A stretch of 64,000 nucleotides of DNA from Bryum argenteum. Lineage: Eukaryota; Streptophyta; Bryopsida; Bryales; Bryaceae. Below, piece by piece: positions 46,849 to 58,687 of the stretch. The position numbers were made by a program, and so were the translations under genes. The notes beneath the pieces are model-generated. The model ran no database searches and was not told the DNA's origin. It saw only the letters and a program-made list of their open reading frames with translations. The stretch covers positions 3,555,501-3,619,500 of the forward strand of contig CM073331.1 of NCBI GenBank assembly GCA_037043015.1, given 5' to 3'. The stretch's first letter is position 1. The number at the start of each line of letters is the position of its first letter.

Positions 46849-47240
46849 TATCCGGATTTGACTTTCAAGAGGCCGTCCGGCCTGACGTCCGGAGGAACAT
46901 TCTGGTTCAGTGTGAACCAACTTAAGTTAGGTGAGAACGATGATGATGATGATGACTTACGACCCAGGTGCACAGGCTGCAGCATTGATTACATGACTAT
47001 GGCAGAGCAAAAGATGGGATTGGCACGGGCGGGTGTCGGGCAAGGATGCGAAGATTCATGAGATGAGCCGGTGAGCGTGTCTGTTTGCGGTTGCGTCGTA
47101 CTCTATGATAGTACAAAGGACGGCAGCTAGAGAGGCAGTATAGTAGAGCCTGTCCCAGTGGAACTGACTTCCGTCTCGCACGTCGTCAACGCTTTGGTGG
47201 TGATGACTATCATGAGGATGCAAAGGTTGAGGTCCTTTTC
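46849..47240. other. Upstream region of the PSY-like gene
   Basis: Promoter-side sequence with a GATGATGATGATGATG run near 46938-46953. No other gene recognised. Confidence 0.4.
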
Positions 47241-47244
47241 ACAC

Positions 47245-47681
47245 TTTCTACGGTAGACATATCTAAATTGGTGTCGTACCTAGATTGATTTCTCAGCTTT
47301 GTGATAAGGGACGTTTTACATGGGGAGTCAAGCTCAGCATGGGGTTGAAGGAGAGCAAAAATTGTGTCAAAGTGATTGGTTTATTATTTGTAATTAAAAA
47401 AGATGAACCAATCAGGATAAGAGGAATTTTGCTCTCATATGTGGCGTAGTTGTCTATTCTATGGTAGACATATCTAAATTGGTGGCGTACCTAGATTGAT
47501 TTGTGAACTTTGAAATAAGGGACGCTTCATATGGGGAGTCAAGTTGAGCATGGGGCTCATGGAGGCAAAATTTTGTGTCAAAGTGATTGGTTTATTACTT
47601 GTAGTTTAAAAAATGTATCAATCAAGTTGAGAGGGTTTTTGCTCTCCATCGGCCCCATGTACGGACTTTATAAAGTGTCCC
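47245..47681. mobile_element. Tandem pair of TAA-flanked miniature elements
   Basis: Two copies of about 215 bases (from GGTAGACATATCTAAATTGG at 47251 and 47463). The second holds a complete element at 47519-47681: left end GGGACGCTTCATATGGGG, right end CCCCATGTACGG...AAGTGTCCC, flanked by TAA (47516-47518, 47682-47684). The first copy starts at 47308 after TAA. Related sequence lies at 47949 and 48785-48975. TAA duplication fits PIF/Harbinger-type MITEs. Confidence 0.65.
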
Positions 47682-48234
47682 TAAGTACTCCTTTGTCTCT
47701 TTGAAAAAGCACCAAGATTTGGATTCAACACTCGTCTTACAAAGAATCCAAGATTTGATATTAGTCGACAAGCTTAATGATAATTTTAAATTCACTTTGA
47801 ATTCTAAAAACCTCATGCGGATTGGAGAATTAAAATTTAACCATTTTTGATCAATTGTGGTGTTTATTAGAGACACACAAGTGTTTGTTTTGGAGTAACT
47901 ATGTGTGATTCTCATAATGAGAAACTCAATGAACTTTAATCATGTTATGGGACGCTTTATATGGGGAGCTAAGACCATCTGTTTCACTCAAATTTTAGCC
48001 CAAATGGCTCAATGAGTTACTTAAAGAACTTAATCATATTATAATAGTAGGTCCAATTGCCTCATGTGTAAGGCCTTTTGGTATCACTAATTAGTATTCA
48101 ATAGGTGACATATAAATTCTTTGAGTTTTAAATTTAATCAAAGATTGATTTACAAGAATAACAATGAATCTATTATTGACTTGCTTTTGCAGCATTGCCT
48201 TGCTTACATACATCACTAGTAAGTCTCGAGGTCC

Positions 48235-49500
48235 TTGCTATGTCTCCTTAATTACTTTGACCATGTTTCTCTTGTTTTTTTGCTAAATTTATTATTAGGT
48301 CATTTTTGTAGTTTTTGGTGATTTGGGGGCCACAATTACATGTAAATTCAATATTTTGGGATCCGCGGACTTGTTTGCGATCCAATTGTTTTTTGCAGTA
48401 GTACAAAAAAAAACTCGCTTCTAACAACACCTTATGCGCCCCGATTCAACCAGTGGTGCTCGGGATCATAATGCCACGTCAAAAAAAAAAAAAAAAAAAA
48501 ACAAACTACCCACCTTAAATGATAGATTCCACTTCGTTGTATTTTTTGCCATTCATGTTTTCAAGCTTGTTTTTGTCATTATCCTCATTCCTATCTTTAT
48601 CTCCACGTCCATGCCTATCCACAATTCCATATTCATCCATGTTCCTACTCCTAAGGTCATCCATGTCTCCAAATTCATTCCCATCCTCAAACCACTCCCT
48701 AATCTTGTTTCCATCCTCGTATTCGTCCCCCATTCCTTCCCAAGAGCAATGTGGCTCTCCACTTCTTGCATTTTATCTCAAATGAATCTTAGAGATACTT
48801 TACATAGAAAGTCAAGCCTCACACAAGGTGAAGGAGGACAAAATTAAAGCATAGATCTCAACGTGATTGTTTCATTTTTTGTATCTCAAAAATTGAACCA
48901 ATCACCCTAAAAGGATATCTTGCATCCTTCGGCCCCATGTATGGTTTGAATCTCCATGTATTATAAAGTGTATCTTGTTTATAAATTTATAAGCTTGCAT
49001 TTCGCAACTAAATGATAAATTATGCTGATAATTAGGGTGCAATTGGCAACCACCCAAATATCATGACTAGTACGTCCCCGCGGCGTTGCCACGCTCATAC
49101 AAATAATTTCTAGTATTTTTTGGCCCATAAATACTTCAAAATTCAGTATTTCGGTCAACACGTTCTGCAATCCGACTATTTTCCAAAACTTTACAAATTC
49201 ACCCCCTTCCAACAACACCTCATGCACCCTGATTCGACAAGTGGTGCCCGAGACGACAATGTCACGTATAAAACAAAACAAACTACTTGCCTCAAAGAAT
49301 AGACTAGTATGCCCCTGCGGCATTGCCACAATTATAGAATTAATCTGTAGTATTTTTTGGGCCATAAATACTTTGAAATTTAATGTCTTGATATTTGTCG
49401 ACTCAAATTGCAATTCCCGCACTACTACGTAAAAATCCACATCCAACCATATGTGAGGCGCATTGATCCGAATGGCATTACCTTGAATCATAATGCAACA
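48235..49500. repeat. Cluster of a dispersed 240-bp repeat
   Basis: Shared blocks include TTTTTGGTGATTTGGGGGCC, a GCGATCCAATTGTTTT block, CTTCTAACAACACC, CATGCGCCC and GATCATAATG. Copies occur at 48235-48480, 49040-49290 and 49290-49500, and again at 56750-56910 and 60410-62030. A run of 19-20 A lies at 48481-48500. ORFs inside are not genes. Confidence 0.6.
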
Positions 49501-50578
49501 AAAGAAAAGAAAAAAAACATTAGTAACCCGTAAATTTGAGATTGACGAGATTGTGTTCGATTTGCTTTAAAAAGGTGTGTTGTCTTTGTAAAAACTAAAA
49601 CTTTGATTTGATGTAACTCAAGATTGGTACGGTGGAATTTGATAAAAATTGGCGGGCAAACTAATTAGACATTTATAAACAAGATTATACGATTGCATTT
49701 TTAACAGTGGCTAAAGGAACAAGACTGGCTACTTTTAGCGAGGCAAATGTCATTTTCCATTCGTGATGAACTTTACGACTTGTTACTTTTCTCTAGCGGT
49801 CGTCGAGAAAATCTCTCACGACCCGCAAGATATAGCGACCCGGTACACCTCTCCTACCCATTCAACTTCCACTCAAATCAGTTGTTTATCTCAAATTAAT
49901 TTCACTTTTGGGAGATTCATCTGTCTTTTGGGAAACCTCAAAACTTCTCAACTAGAAGTACTCTTGAATGTGTCAAAGTGTGGTGGAAAGCGAGATATAA
50001 TAGGATCATTTAGCAAGTCTATTAGAAAAAAGGTATAAATATAGTCAAGACTCTAAGGTTGAGATTTATGTAGCAAAGATAATTTATATATGTATAATAA
50101 TTTAACAAAAATTATGTTCCTATATCAAACTAGATTATGACATTAAAAGCTTGAACCCCTAGCACGGTGTTGTTTTTTAACATTCTGGATGTAAACCGTC
50201 ATCTTTGCACTGGTGCCGTACTTTCATCCGATCATTTTTTTATCTGGGGTTTTTTTTACCCGCCTCCTTGTCGGCTTTACTCTGTTGGACAGTTGGGTAA
50301 ATAGTAAAAATCGCATTTTTCAAGTTGTAAGAGGGAGCAGTAGACTTTTTGCATGAAAGTTTTTGCATTGGGATGTAATGGAAATCGGGTAGGCAGGGAA
50401 GAGAAACGGGAAGAGAATTGTGGGCCACAATTTTGGCACCTTGCCTTGCAAGGTGGATTGCCGCTAGCTATCTTTTAAAAAAAAATCACATTCCATTTTC
50501 GAATTTTTCTATGCTCTCTTATCTTCCTTTCTTTAGAAGGAATCATTTCTATCTGAGGCTCTCAAAAAAAGCATTACA
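49501..50578. other. Intergenic DNA, no gene recognised
   Basis: AT-rich; no coding motif found. Confidence 0.4.
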
Positions 50579-50828
50579 CCCCTAAAGTGGGGTGATGCTT
50601 GCTGCCCCTTCTTTTTTGGGGGCGTTTTTCACCCTTTTTTTGCATGGAACTTGGAATCGATAGCTCCAAATGGCATGTAAATTGGTAGCATCCTAATTGT
50701 CATGCTCCAAAGAAGATCCTACGGTTGGATTATCCATTTTCATCTTTTATGTTTTTTTACGCAATTTTGAAAAAATCAGCATTTTTACAAGTTTTTTGGA
50801 GCTTTACCCTCCCTTGGGCGTTTAGGGG
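50579..50828. mobile_element. Probable TTAA-type miniature element (about 250 bp)
   Basis: Left end CCCCTAAAGTGGGG, right end TTGGGCGTTTAGGGG, followed by TTAA at 50829-50832. The left flank reads TTACA rather than TTAA, so the duplication is imperfect. Confidence 0.5.
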
Positions 50829-50832
50829 TTAA

Positions 50833-51670
50833 GATGATCAAAAGCCATGACTCAACACAACTAATTAATCGTATTGAATAGAATTTTATTGAATAAAAGC
50901 ACTCTCTTTCACTCTACTAATATATTTGATGCTATTCTTTTTATTTCTTTTTCAATGAGAAAACTCCTATAGACTATAGGTATACAATAGGTGAACTCAA
51001 GTTCCACGGTACAATTGATCCAAGTAGGTGAAAAGTAAAGTTGGCTTTTATTTTCTAACAAACATCTGTCATCAAATATGAATTGCACACAAGGCAATTG
51101 TTCAAACAATCTATACTTAAGTAGTAGCCCTAAATTCAACACAACTTGCTGTAATGTAGTAAAACTAAAGTTGCTACTATGCAATAACCTACCAAAAGTC
51201 AGTACATGCATAGAATGCATGCTTTGTTGCTCCAAGCAAGCTCTATCACACAAGCTTCTGCTACGGAGAAATAGTTTCCTAGAGGGTTTTTAGATTCAGA
51301 GACATTGTGCTCAACTTAGAGATGCAAAAAAGAATAATACTCGACACTTTGGGAGTAAGAATAAACATAAAATTTACCAAACTACCTATTAAGCTCACTC
51401 GGGCAAAGCTACAAGGCTAAAATGAAGTATGAACAAAATGACTTCAACGAATGAATGAAAAACTCTACAACTCAATAAAAAAAATTTCACAAAACTCTTG
51501 AAACCAAGTCCCCGTCTATTATCACCAAAAATATTTTGTAAGCTTCTCCCACAAGTTGCAAAATTTTTAACTCGTATATACACATTTACTCAACCCTTTA
51601 CATATCAGATACTCGCACCATACGAGTCCGCCATCGCCACTTTTGACCGGATCGCAGAGGCTGGTCGTCG
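50833..51670. other. Intergenic DNA
   Basis: No gene recognised. Parts (TAGGTGAAAAGTAAAGTTGGC near 51024) resemble 54890-54910. Confidence 0.35.
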
Positions 51671-51777
51671 ATGGCTGATCAATCACAAAAGAACCCCACA
51701 GACTTCCTCGATCTACCGACTGGCTTGGACATGCCTGCAAGGCTGCAATCGATACTTCACTTCAACTATACGATCAG
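51671..51777 (+). CDS. Candidate first exon, unknown protein
   Basis: An ATG-led open frame of 35 codons plus two bases ends at a good donor (ATCAG-GTGAGG). It reads MADQSQKNPTDFLDLPTGLD and then MPARLQSILHFNYTIR. GC content and codon use look coding, unlike the flanks. I do not recognise the family. The phase fits an acceptor at 55224, which would leave the minus-strand J20-like gene inside the intron, but intermediate exons may exist. Confidence 0.45.
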
Positions 51778-51870
51778 GTGAGGAGAAAACAAGGAAATAA
51801 ACTTGATTCTACATCATATGAACAGTATCGTGCTTGACATAATCTCTTTACAACATTGATGACACCTTTT

Positions 51871-52500
51871 TCACGAAGAACCAGGTTCCATCCGACTCTT
51901 CTTCTCCCGCATCCGTGCTCCCCAGGTCTTGTGAGAGGTGCTTCTCCGGCTGCTCCTATCACTGGAACTGAACATGGAAAGCTGGGCCTCCCACTGGAGC
52001 CTCCAGGGATCGAAGCTATCGCCGCAGCCACGCGACCACGAATACGCTTGGGCCAGCATCGGGTCATACTCCGCCTTCTTTTTTGGGTCGGAAATCACCT
52101 CGTAGGCGTTTTGAACCTCCAGGAATTTCCGAGTGCACGCGTGGTGGTCTTCCGGCGGGTTCGTGTCAGGATGGTACCGGCGTGCCAGCTTCTTGTATGC
52201 TCGCTTGATGTCGTCGGCTGAGCTCTCCTCCGCCACTACTCCCAGCACTTCGTAGAGAGTCAGTCTTTATTGATACAGCTTCTCCTCTTCCAGCTCCAGC
52301 TTCATTACTGCATTTGTGCCTGCCCATTGTCACTTGGTTGCTGAGCCATCCACCACCACCACCATCTAAGTGTCCTCCTGTAGTGAATTTCCATGCTGGT
52401 GTCTTGAACATTGCCATAAATGCCATGCCTCGACGTACCTTGCGATGTGTTGGATCTGAGCCAGAAAAGAATCGAAGTTGTACTCGTCTGTTTGCGACAT
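51871..52500 (-). CDS. J-domain protein, J20-like (DnaJ family)
   Basis: Exon 1 is 52439-52500 and exon 2 is 51871-52264 (stop at 51871-51873); the phase-2 junction matches and the intron has GTACGT and AAAG ends. The product has 151 residues. The J domain covers about residues 22-90 (TLYEVLGV, IKRAYKKLARRYHPD with HPD at 52-54, FLEVQNAYEVISDPKKKAEYD). The C-terminus has WRLQWEAQLS and TWGARMREKK, as in plastid J20, whose Arabidopsis member delivers damaged DXS enzyme to Hsp70. J proteins stimulate Hsp70 ATPase through HPD. Oddity: the N-terminus is only about 20 acidic/hydrophobic residues (MSQTDEYNFDSFLAQIQHIA) with no obvious transit peptide. An in-frame TGA 18 bases upstream of the ATG argues against a longer exon 1, unless another exon lies farther away. 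Confidence 0.82.
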
Positions 52501-55223
52501 TGCAAAAGTATGGGATCAGAGTTGTGTTCTGAGACAGAATTCTTACTCATTTATCAGAGATGTACATCTAAGATGTCTTCAATGTACCAAATGTACATCT
52601 CATCTAAATTGTGTTTGACAAATGAATATGAATCTTGTAAGTTTGATAAGACAACATTGAATAGGATGGAAAGCTGCAGCATTTCGATGTTAATGAGGAA
52701 GCTAGGCACTTCATATATATAGTTCTGAGGAATAATTACAATGTTCTATCAACGAGTTTGAATATATGTCTTTGATCAAGATTGCATATTTGGTGTGACC
52801 AATGTGTATGTGTGGAAAGATACTAAGATAGAAGGATGGGCCCGATACATTAAAAGTTATGTATTGGAAGCTAATTTGGATAACATTTGAGAATTTTGTA
52901 AGATTATATTTGCATTCAAAGGCAGGGGAAGCTTCAAGCTCCCTCCAGATTAGGAACTTAACAAAAATTTCATTATATTGAGACTTTTCAAAGTCTTATT
53001 TTAATTTTACACCCTCAAGTGATTCTCACTCTAAGAACGTCTTGCCACCAATTACGAGCTGTCACGTGGCATGAACAACCATTTCTTTCCAACAAATTCT
53101 CGATCCAGAAATATCCGAGGGAATGAATTAAGCGCAAAAAATGAAAAACTCTTAGAAGGATTCTTGAGTAGAAAATTCTCAATTTTTCCATTTTGTCTCA
53201 ATCTAATGAATTTGTTGATGGAAGTTACTGTATGAATATTTAAGAAGAGCTCAAAAATAACATAAAGATAGGGAAATTAAATAAACCTTAATAGTAGTCC
53301 AAAATTACCTCAAACAAGACGATGGTCGGAGAGAAGGAATTTAGTGCCCCTAAAAATTTGTGAAGAAACAATTTAGACATATTGAGGGAGATACCAAATG
53401 ACTTATAGATTTATATATAAGGTACACTTTTGAGATAAAATTTAAAAGAGGTGATTGGCGTCAAATGGAACGGAGAGAGGAACTAGAGTATGGGGCCGAG
53501 AGCAAGAACATGGACACAAAGTCACAAATGAGGACAATCGTGAGGAGGAGCATGCAAGGGGACGGGAACGAGCATGTAGTTGATCAAGCAAAAGAAGACA
53601 CAAAGGAGTAAATATCAATTGGAGAGGTTAGAGTATTTGAGCATCTAAACTCAACGGAACATGCTAGTTCCTTAATTATACAAGACAAGTAAGGTCCCCA
53701 TTCTCTTGATAGGGCACCTTTTTACTTGGTGCTTTTAAAAAATTATCACTTCTTCCTTGTATGACATATTTAACTCGACTCGGGCTCTTTTAGAAATTCT
53801 AGACTAGTGCGAAAGTTTTGGAGTTTTGAATTTTGTAGAATAACCACTACACTGATTGAAAATTTACATTGGGGAGTTTGAGTATCTTTGTATTCTCCAA
53901 AAATCCCTTGATTTATACTTTTGTGTTCACATTGTCTCTTGTTTGCATGAGCATGGGAAAAGCCCCAATTGTCTTACTTACGGACTGCTTTTAGTTCAAA
54001 ATTAGTTAAATGTATCATTTATTCCCTCGTTACCGCTAGATCGTGTCCTTTCAAAACTTATAGCATGTCCCCCGTCCCTCGATCATGATTCCTTGTGTTA
54101 TTAAAAAATTATAACCTATCCCATGTTCCCTTGTTCTCAAGTCCCCATCTCTCATTTGCTTATTTGTGATTTCCATCCTCGGTACCCTCATTCCCAATTT
54201 TCCATCCCCCAGCTCCCGTCCTTAATTCTCCATCCTTCATTCCCTCATTCTTCGCTCATATTCTCATGTATTGATAAATTTATAACAAGCAATAGTCTAT
54301 GTATTGATTTTAAGTTTATACATGCTAATTCTCCATGCAAACTATAGTGAACTGTAGCACTACAATTTAAACAACTTGCTAGAAGTATTTAGAAATTGCC
54401 AAGTCTTCACATTATTAAAGAATATTAAAAATAGGCCAATTTTGTTATAATGAGAGTTTCTACATTCTCTTTCTAATTATGCATACAACTTGATGCTCTA
54501 ACCAAGAAATGTTTTCAGAGGAGCAACATTTGACACTTTCACCTGGCAGGAATAACATGATATTTCTCATCATTCTTGGTCCGAAAGTGGTTCACAAATC
54601 GTGGCATAAAGGAAAAAAACAATGAACATATTCTCCAGGCAGGAAAGTCTTATTTTCTTAAGATAGTCTTATTTTGATTCATGTATGTGTAAAAAATAAG
54701 TACCCTTTTGTTTTAAGCAAGCAAGCTCGCTTAAGCTAGTAGACCTTAATTCACAACAACTTCATTGCATGCTCAAAGCAATTTCTTCATCTTACCCAAC
54801 AAATAAACACGGTCTATTGTTGCTAGGAAAACATTCTTCTGTTGCAAGCAAGCTAAATAGCCCGTAATTCCAGAAACTTGTTACAAGCTGGTGAAAAGTG
54901 AAGTTGCCTCTACTTCTCAACGAAACATCTAATTTCCCCTTGTCCGGTGGCCATCGGGATATTAGCATTACGAACGGACACTTCATTCACGCCGGCCCCT
55001 TAGAAAGGACTGGAGTATTTATCTATCTATCTCAACCTTTTGACAATACATGCAGGAAAGTGTATGATCAATTGTTATTCATGCTCAATTCATTATCACA
55101 CAGATGGGAATTGGAAATTTCTCAATTTAGCGAATGTCGGGTGTTCTCGATCCGTGAGGATAGCACTGTGGACAGCTAGATTCGTGCACGAATCTTTACT
55201 CGGAGCATGATTGTGCGGTGCAG
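52501..55223. other. Intergenic or intronic DNA, no gene recognised
   Basis: AT-rich. About 53750-54015 matches the long TTAA-type element at 5950-6215. 54965-55020 resembles the SINE 3' end. Confidence 0.4.
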
Positions 55224-55522
55224 GTACATAGTGGCGAAAGTAGCAGGATTCATGGAGCCACAACGAAGGGCAAAACTCCTCCTTGAGTGTGGTACTAGCC
55301 TCTACACATTTCGCATCGCCATTGACAGCAGTTCAATCCCAGCTGCCATCTCGATCGGCAATGCTGATGAACATCATGGGCAGTGGATTGGCTGTGCTGT
55401 GGCGAAACAACACTGGTGGTAGCCGAACAAATGATGATCAAGCCTCGGGCTCTCCCCTTCTTCTAGATCCTCAAGATCATCAGGACATTCATAGCATTCA
55501 AAGCTCCTCCTCTGATAGCTGA
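55224..55522 (+). CDS. Candidate terminal exon, unknown protein
   Basis: A GC-richer open stretch behind the acceptor GTGCAG at 55218-55223. In the frame that fits the 51671 exon it reads RYIVAKVAGFMEPQRRAKLL and stops at 55422. A second frame, open from about 55243 after another AG (55240-55242), ends at 55522 with a Ser/Asp-rich tail (QDHQDIHSIQSSSSDS) and looks at least as protein-like. Which frame is used cannot be settled by eye. Confidence 0.35.
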
Positions 55523-55530
55523 AGATCTTG

Positions 55531-57143
55531 CTTTGCTCCTCGATGTGATGCAACTTTATGTTAGCCATCTGCATCGACTTGCAAGATTGATTTCTGTCAC
55601 TTCCTAAATCAGATACTGTTAGTACCCTTATTTGTACCCAAGGATTATATATGAAGGTGATTCTTTTAGCAGGATATGGATTCGTTTGGCTCAATCTATC
55701 AATCGGTCTATTAGTTGGTTGTTATTGTGCTACACGGTTCTCAAATCCCATGGTGTAAAGATCTTCGTAAAACTGAATGAGAATCAACTTACACCTCAAG
55801 AATCAATTTCAGTATATTCTTTGGGACTACACCTATATGACCATATGCATTCAAAAAGAAAAACCTCTATTAAAAATAAGGTAGTATTTTGTTTGTGAGG
55901 CGATATCAATATGGGAAATGTTGGAAAGTTGACTTTTGATGATACTATTGATGTTTGGTGGAGATCACATTGTAATTACTACTTTTGTGTCCTTGCTCCA
56001 AAACATTGTTGATTGTAACTCATGAAGTGTTAGTTTAGGATCACTCAATGATTTTAGAAAGCTTTTGAGGATCTTTGAAGGATCTATTTATAATAGTGAT
56101 GTATTCTTTGGCAGACACTTGTGAGGTTGGGTTGTGAGGCGTTCTAATGTGAAACATATTCTTGGAAGCTGGACTGAAAAAGGTGTCAAGTGGTTGAGTG
56201 TTTATTTGGTACAATTGTCATGTTCCAACCGGTTATGACTCATAATTACATTGATAGTTGGTGATCATGCAATGATCTTCGAAGCTTCCTGAAAAGGAGA
56301 TTGAATGATCTTGGCAAGGTTATTTTAAGATTACAACCTTTAGTGACAGGTGTTTGGTGGAGATCACATGGTACTATTTTTGTGACCCTACTGGCCTACT
56401 CTAAAACATTGGTGGTTTAGGATTGTACAATGATGTAAGGAAGCTTCTAAGGATCTCTGAAGGATCTATTTATGATCGATAGTAAATAATGTATCCTTTG
56501 GCAAACAGTCGTGAGGTTGAGTTGTAAGGCGTCGTAAAACAAAACAAATTTACAAACTTTTGATTGAAAGAGGTGTCAAGTGGTTGAGTGGTAAATTGGT
56601 ACAATCGGAATGTTCCATATGTAAATCGCTGCCGGTTGCCATCCTTTGTATCCTCACCCTTATTATTATCTTCAACAAAACAAAAATTTGGCCTATATTT
56701 CTACTTTTGGTATTTATTATGTACTTCCAAATGACGTGATTCTTGTGTGGTTGGGTTCTCTTGTTTTTCTCCTATATCTATAATTAAGTCATTTTGGTAA
56801 TTTTTGGTGATTTGGGGGCCAAAAATACTTCAAAATTCAATATCTCACGTTCCGTCAATCCGTTTCGCGATCCAATTGTTTCAAGAACCGTGCATAAAAC
56901 TCACTTTCAACATGAACATGAGTTTCAACATGAGTTTCAACATGAACATGTTCAAGTCCACAATCAATAGTTGATACCGACTTATCCACATTGATAAATT
57001 CTACTTGAAACACTTGTCTTGAATATTCATGGAGAACTCTGTCATCTCCTAGTCAACAACTTGTTTACCTTTACAATCAGTAGAAGAAAGTGGATGAATG
57101 TTTTCAGCAATTGCTCTAGTTATCTGCAGTGTCAATAAAGTGA
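55531..57143. other. Intergenic DNA with repeats
   Basis: About 55900-56600 holds two diverged copies of a segment with GGTGTCAAGTGGTTGAGTG. 56750-56910 is a copy of the 240-bp dispersed repeat. No gene recognised. Confidence 0.4.
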
Positions 57144-57146
57144 TAA

Positions 57147-57950
57147 GAGCATCTACACCCCTACTCGCCAAGTGCCTAACACACGCAATAAGTGGATGAG
57201 AAATGCTTGAGGGCCCTTCAAAAATGTCTCTTGAGAGCATCCCCAATGGTTCCGCACCATTGGGACTCGCCATTGGATAATGGCGAGGGACCTACTATAG
57301 CGTGCCACTAAATGGAGGGTGAGGGCTCCAATGGAGGCTCGCTATAGAGCTCCCCCAAATCGCTATAGAGCCCCCCCAAATAGCCTTGATTGGTTGCCTT
57401 GATTGGTTGGGGAGGGTGTAGTTGGGGAAGGTGGGCCTTGGGAGGGAGGCTTTTGCATTAGTGATTTTTGTACTTTATTCCATGTAAGTAGTGAAAAGTG
57501 GGAGAAGGTGTTAAGAGGTGCTTTTTGACATTATTATTTCTCGTTGACTCCACAATAGAGTGTGGAAAATGTCTCCCTCCAACGAGAGAAAATTTGACGT
57601 GAGCGGGGCTCCAATAGAGTGCCACTCCAAGGTGGAGAGAGGGATGGCGCAGCCATTGGGGTAGTATTTTAGTGCGGGCCCTCCAATTAGAGTTGGCGAG
57701 GGCAAATTTTGGCGTGGCTAATGGGGATGCTCTGACTCTCTACTATGGCGCGTCAAGAAATGGCCCTCCAAATCTAAGTTTAGTTGACTAAATCTGACAT
57801 TCTACTTGCTATTGATGCATTGACTATTTCACATGCACTTTTGGTGCTTGAGGGGCCTTTAAGGGTGGGGGAGTGTGATTTCAAGGGCTCTTCAAATATA
57901 GATGAGCATTTTTAGCGAGTCACCTTTAGCGAGTAGTGGTGCAGATGCTC
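57147..57950. mobile_element. TAA-flanked MITE (Harbinger-like), outer member of a nested pair
   Basis: Left end GAGCATCTACACCCCTACTC, right end GAGTAGTGGTGCAGATGCTC, flanked by TAA at 57144-57146 and 57951-57953. Confidence 0.78.
57235..57732. mobile_element. Nested MITE with GAGCATCCCCAATGG ends
   Basis: Left end GAGCATCCCCAATGG, right end CTAATGGGGATGCTC, flanked by TGA on both sides (57232-57234, 57733-57735). Same end type as the 9602 element. Confidence 0.78.
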
Positions 57951-57953
57951 TAA

Positions 57954-58555
57954 GGTGACATCGCTTTATCGGTCGGTGACATCGCTTTATGAGTCTTGCT
58001 CTGTCGGTGCTCACCGATCTCATCAATTGAGACCAACCTAGATTGCTGTCCATGGTCTCCTAGATTTCGTTTCCACGATTCCATTTGAGCATCATCATCA
58101 CCAAGGCTGCGACTTTCACATCTGTTCGAGGTGCTGCTGTTGGCCTACATTCCACAATTCCCCCGGCGATGACACAGCCTGGTTTGCTCCTTCGAAATTG
58201 AACCTAAACTAAGTTGATCCACGGAAGAATGTGAGGGTTTAAGGTAGGGTTTTGGACTGTGACGATTTTCTCAGGGAGGCGATAATGTTTGGAGTGCGTC
58301 TGTGTGGTTCCGATAGAAAATTCGAACGGTGGAATTGGACGGGAAGAGCATCGAACTGCAGATTGAGAGTTACTTCACCGCATTTCCGCGTATGCAAGGA
58401 ATGACTGTTTTACAAGGAATGACTGTTTTGTTCCTTTGGGTTCGATCTTGAGTGTTGATGAAGCAGTCCAATCGCCAAGTGCTTGAACATCAACCAGAAA
58501 AACCAGCTCAAATGAACAAGTAGAAGTGCATGAACACCCGAGAACCATCTCTGCA
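57954..58555. other. GC-richer stretch, possible gene remnant
   Basis: Sequence around 58000-58250 and the minus ORF at 58375-58623 have more coding-like composition than the surroundings, but no domain is recognisable. Contains an 18-base tandem duplication (GGAATGACTGTTTT) at 58397-58432. Confidence 0.3.
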
Positions 58556-58687
58556 ATGGAACTACTGTTTCTCCTCATCATTTCGTCTGATGGAATCACG
58601 GCGGCTTGCAGCTGCAGCAGCAAATCCTATTGTGCAAATGGTGACATGGCACATAAATCTAGAGTGGCTTTTAGAAATGGGGCATGA
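58556..58687 (+). CDS. Small ORF with signal-peptide-like start, hypothetical
   Basis: 43 codons beginning MELLFLLIISSDGITAACSC, with four Cys in the first 28 residues. A hydrophobic start followed by Cys is suggestive of a secreted peptide, but there is no homology evidence and it may be chance. Confidence 0.2.
   Translation: MELLFLLIISSDGITAACSCSSKSYCANGDMAHKSRVAFRNGA

Noticed and set aside
48434-48847. ORFs of 137 and 88 residues (+) and 72 residues (-)
   Set aside because: Low-complexity TCC/CAT-rich sequence with a poly(A) run; all frames are open together.
52305-52550. Minus ORFs of 81 and 86 residues upstream of the J domain
   Set aside because: They run through the predicted J20-like intron in frames that do not join the J domain; exon 1 at 52439-52500 joins in the correct phase.
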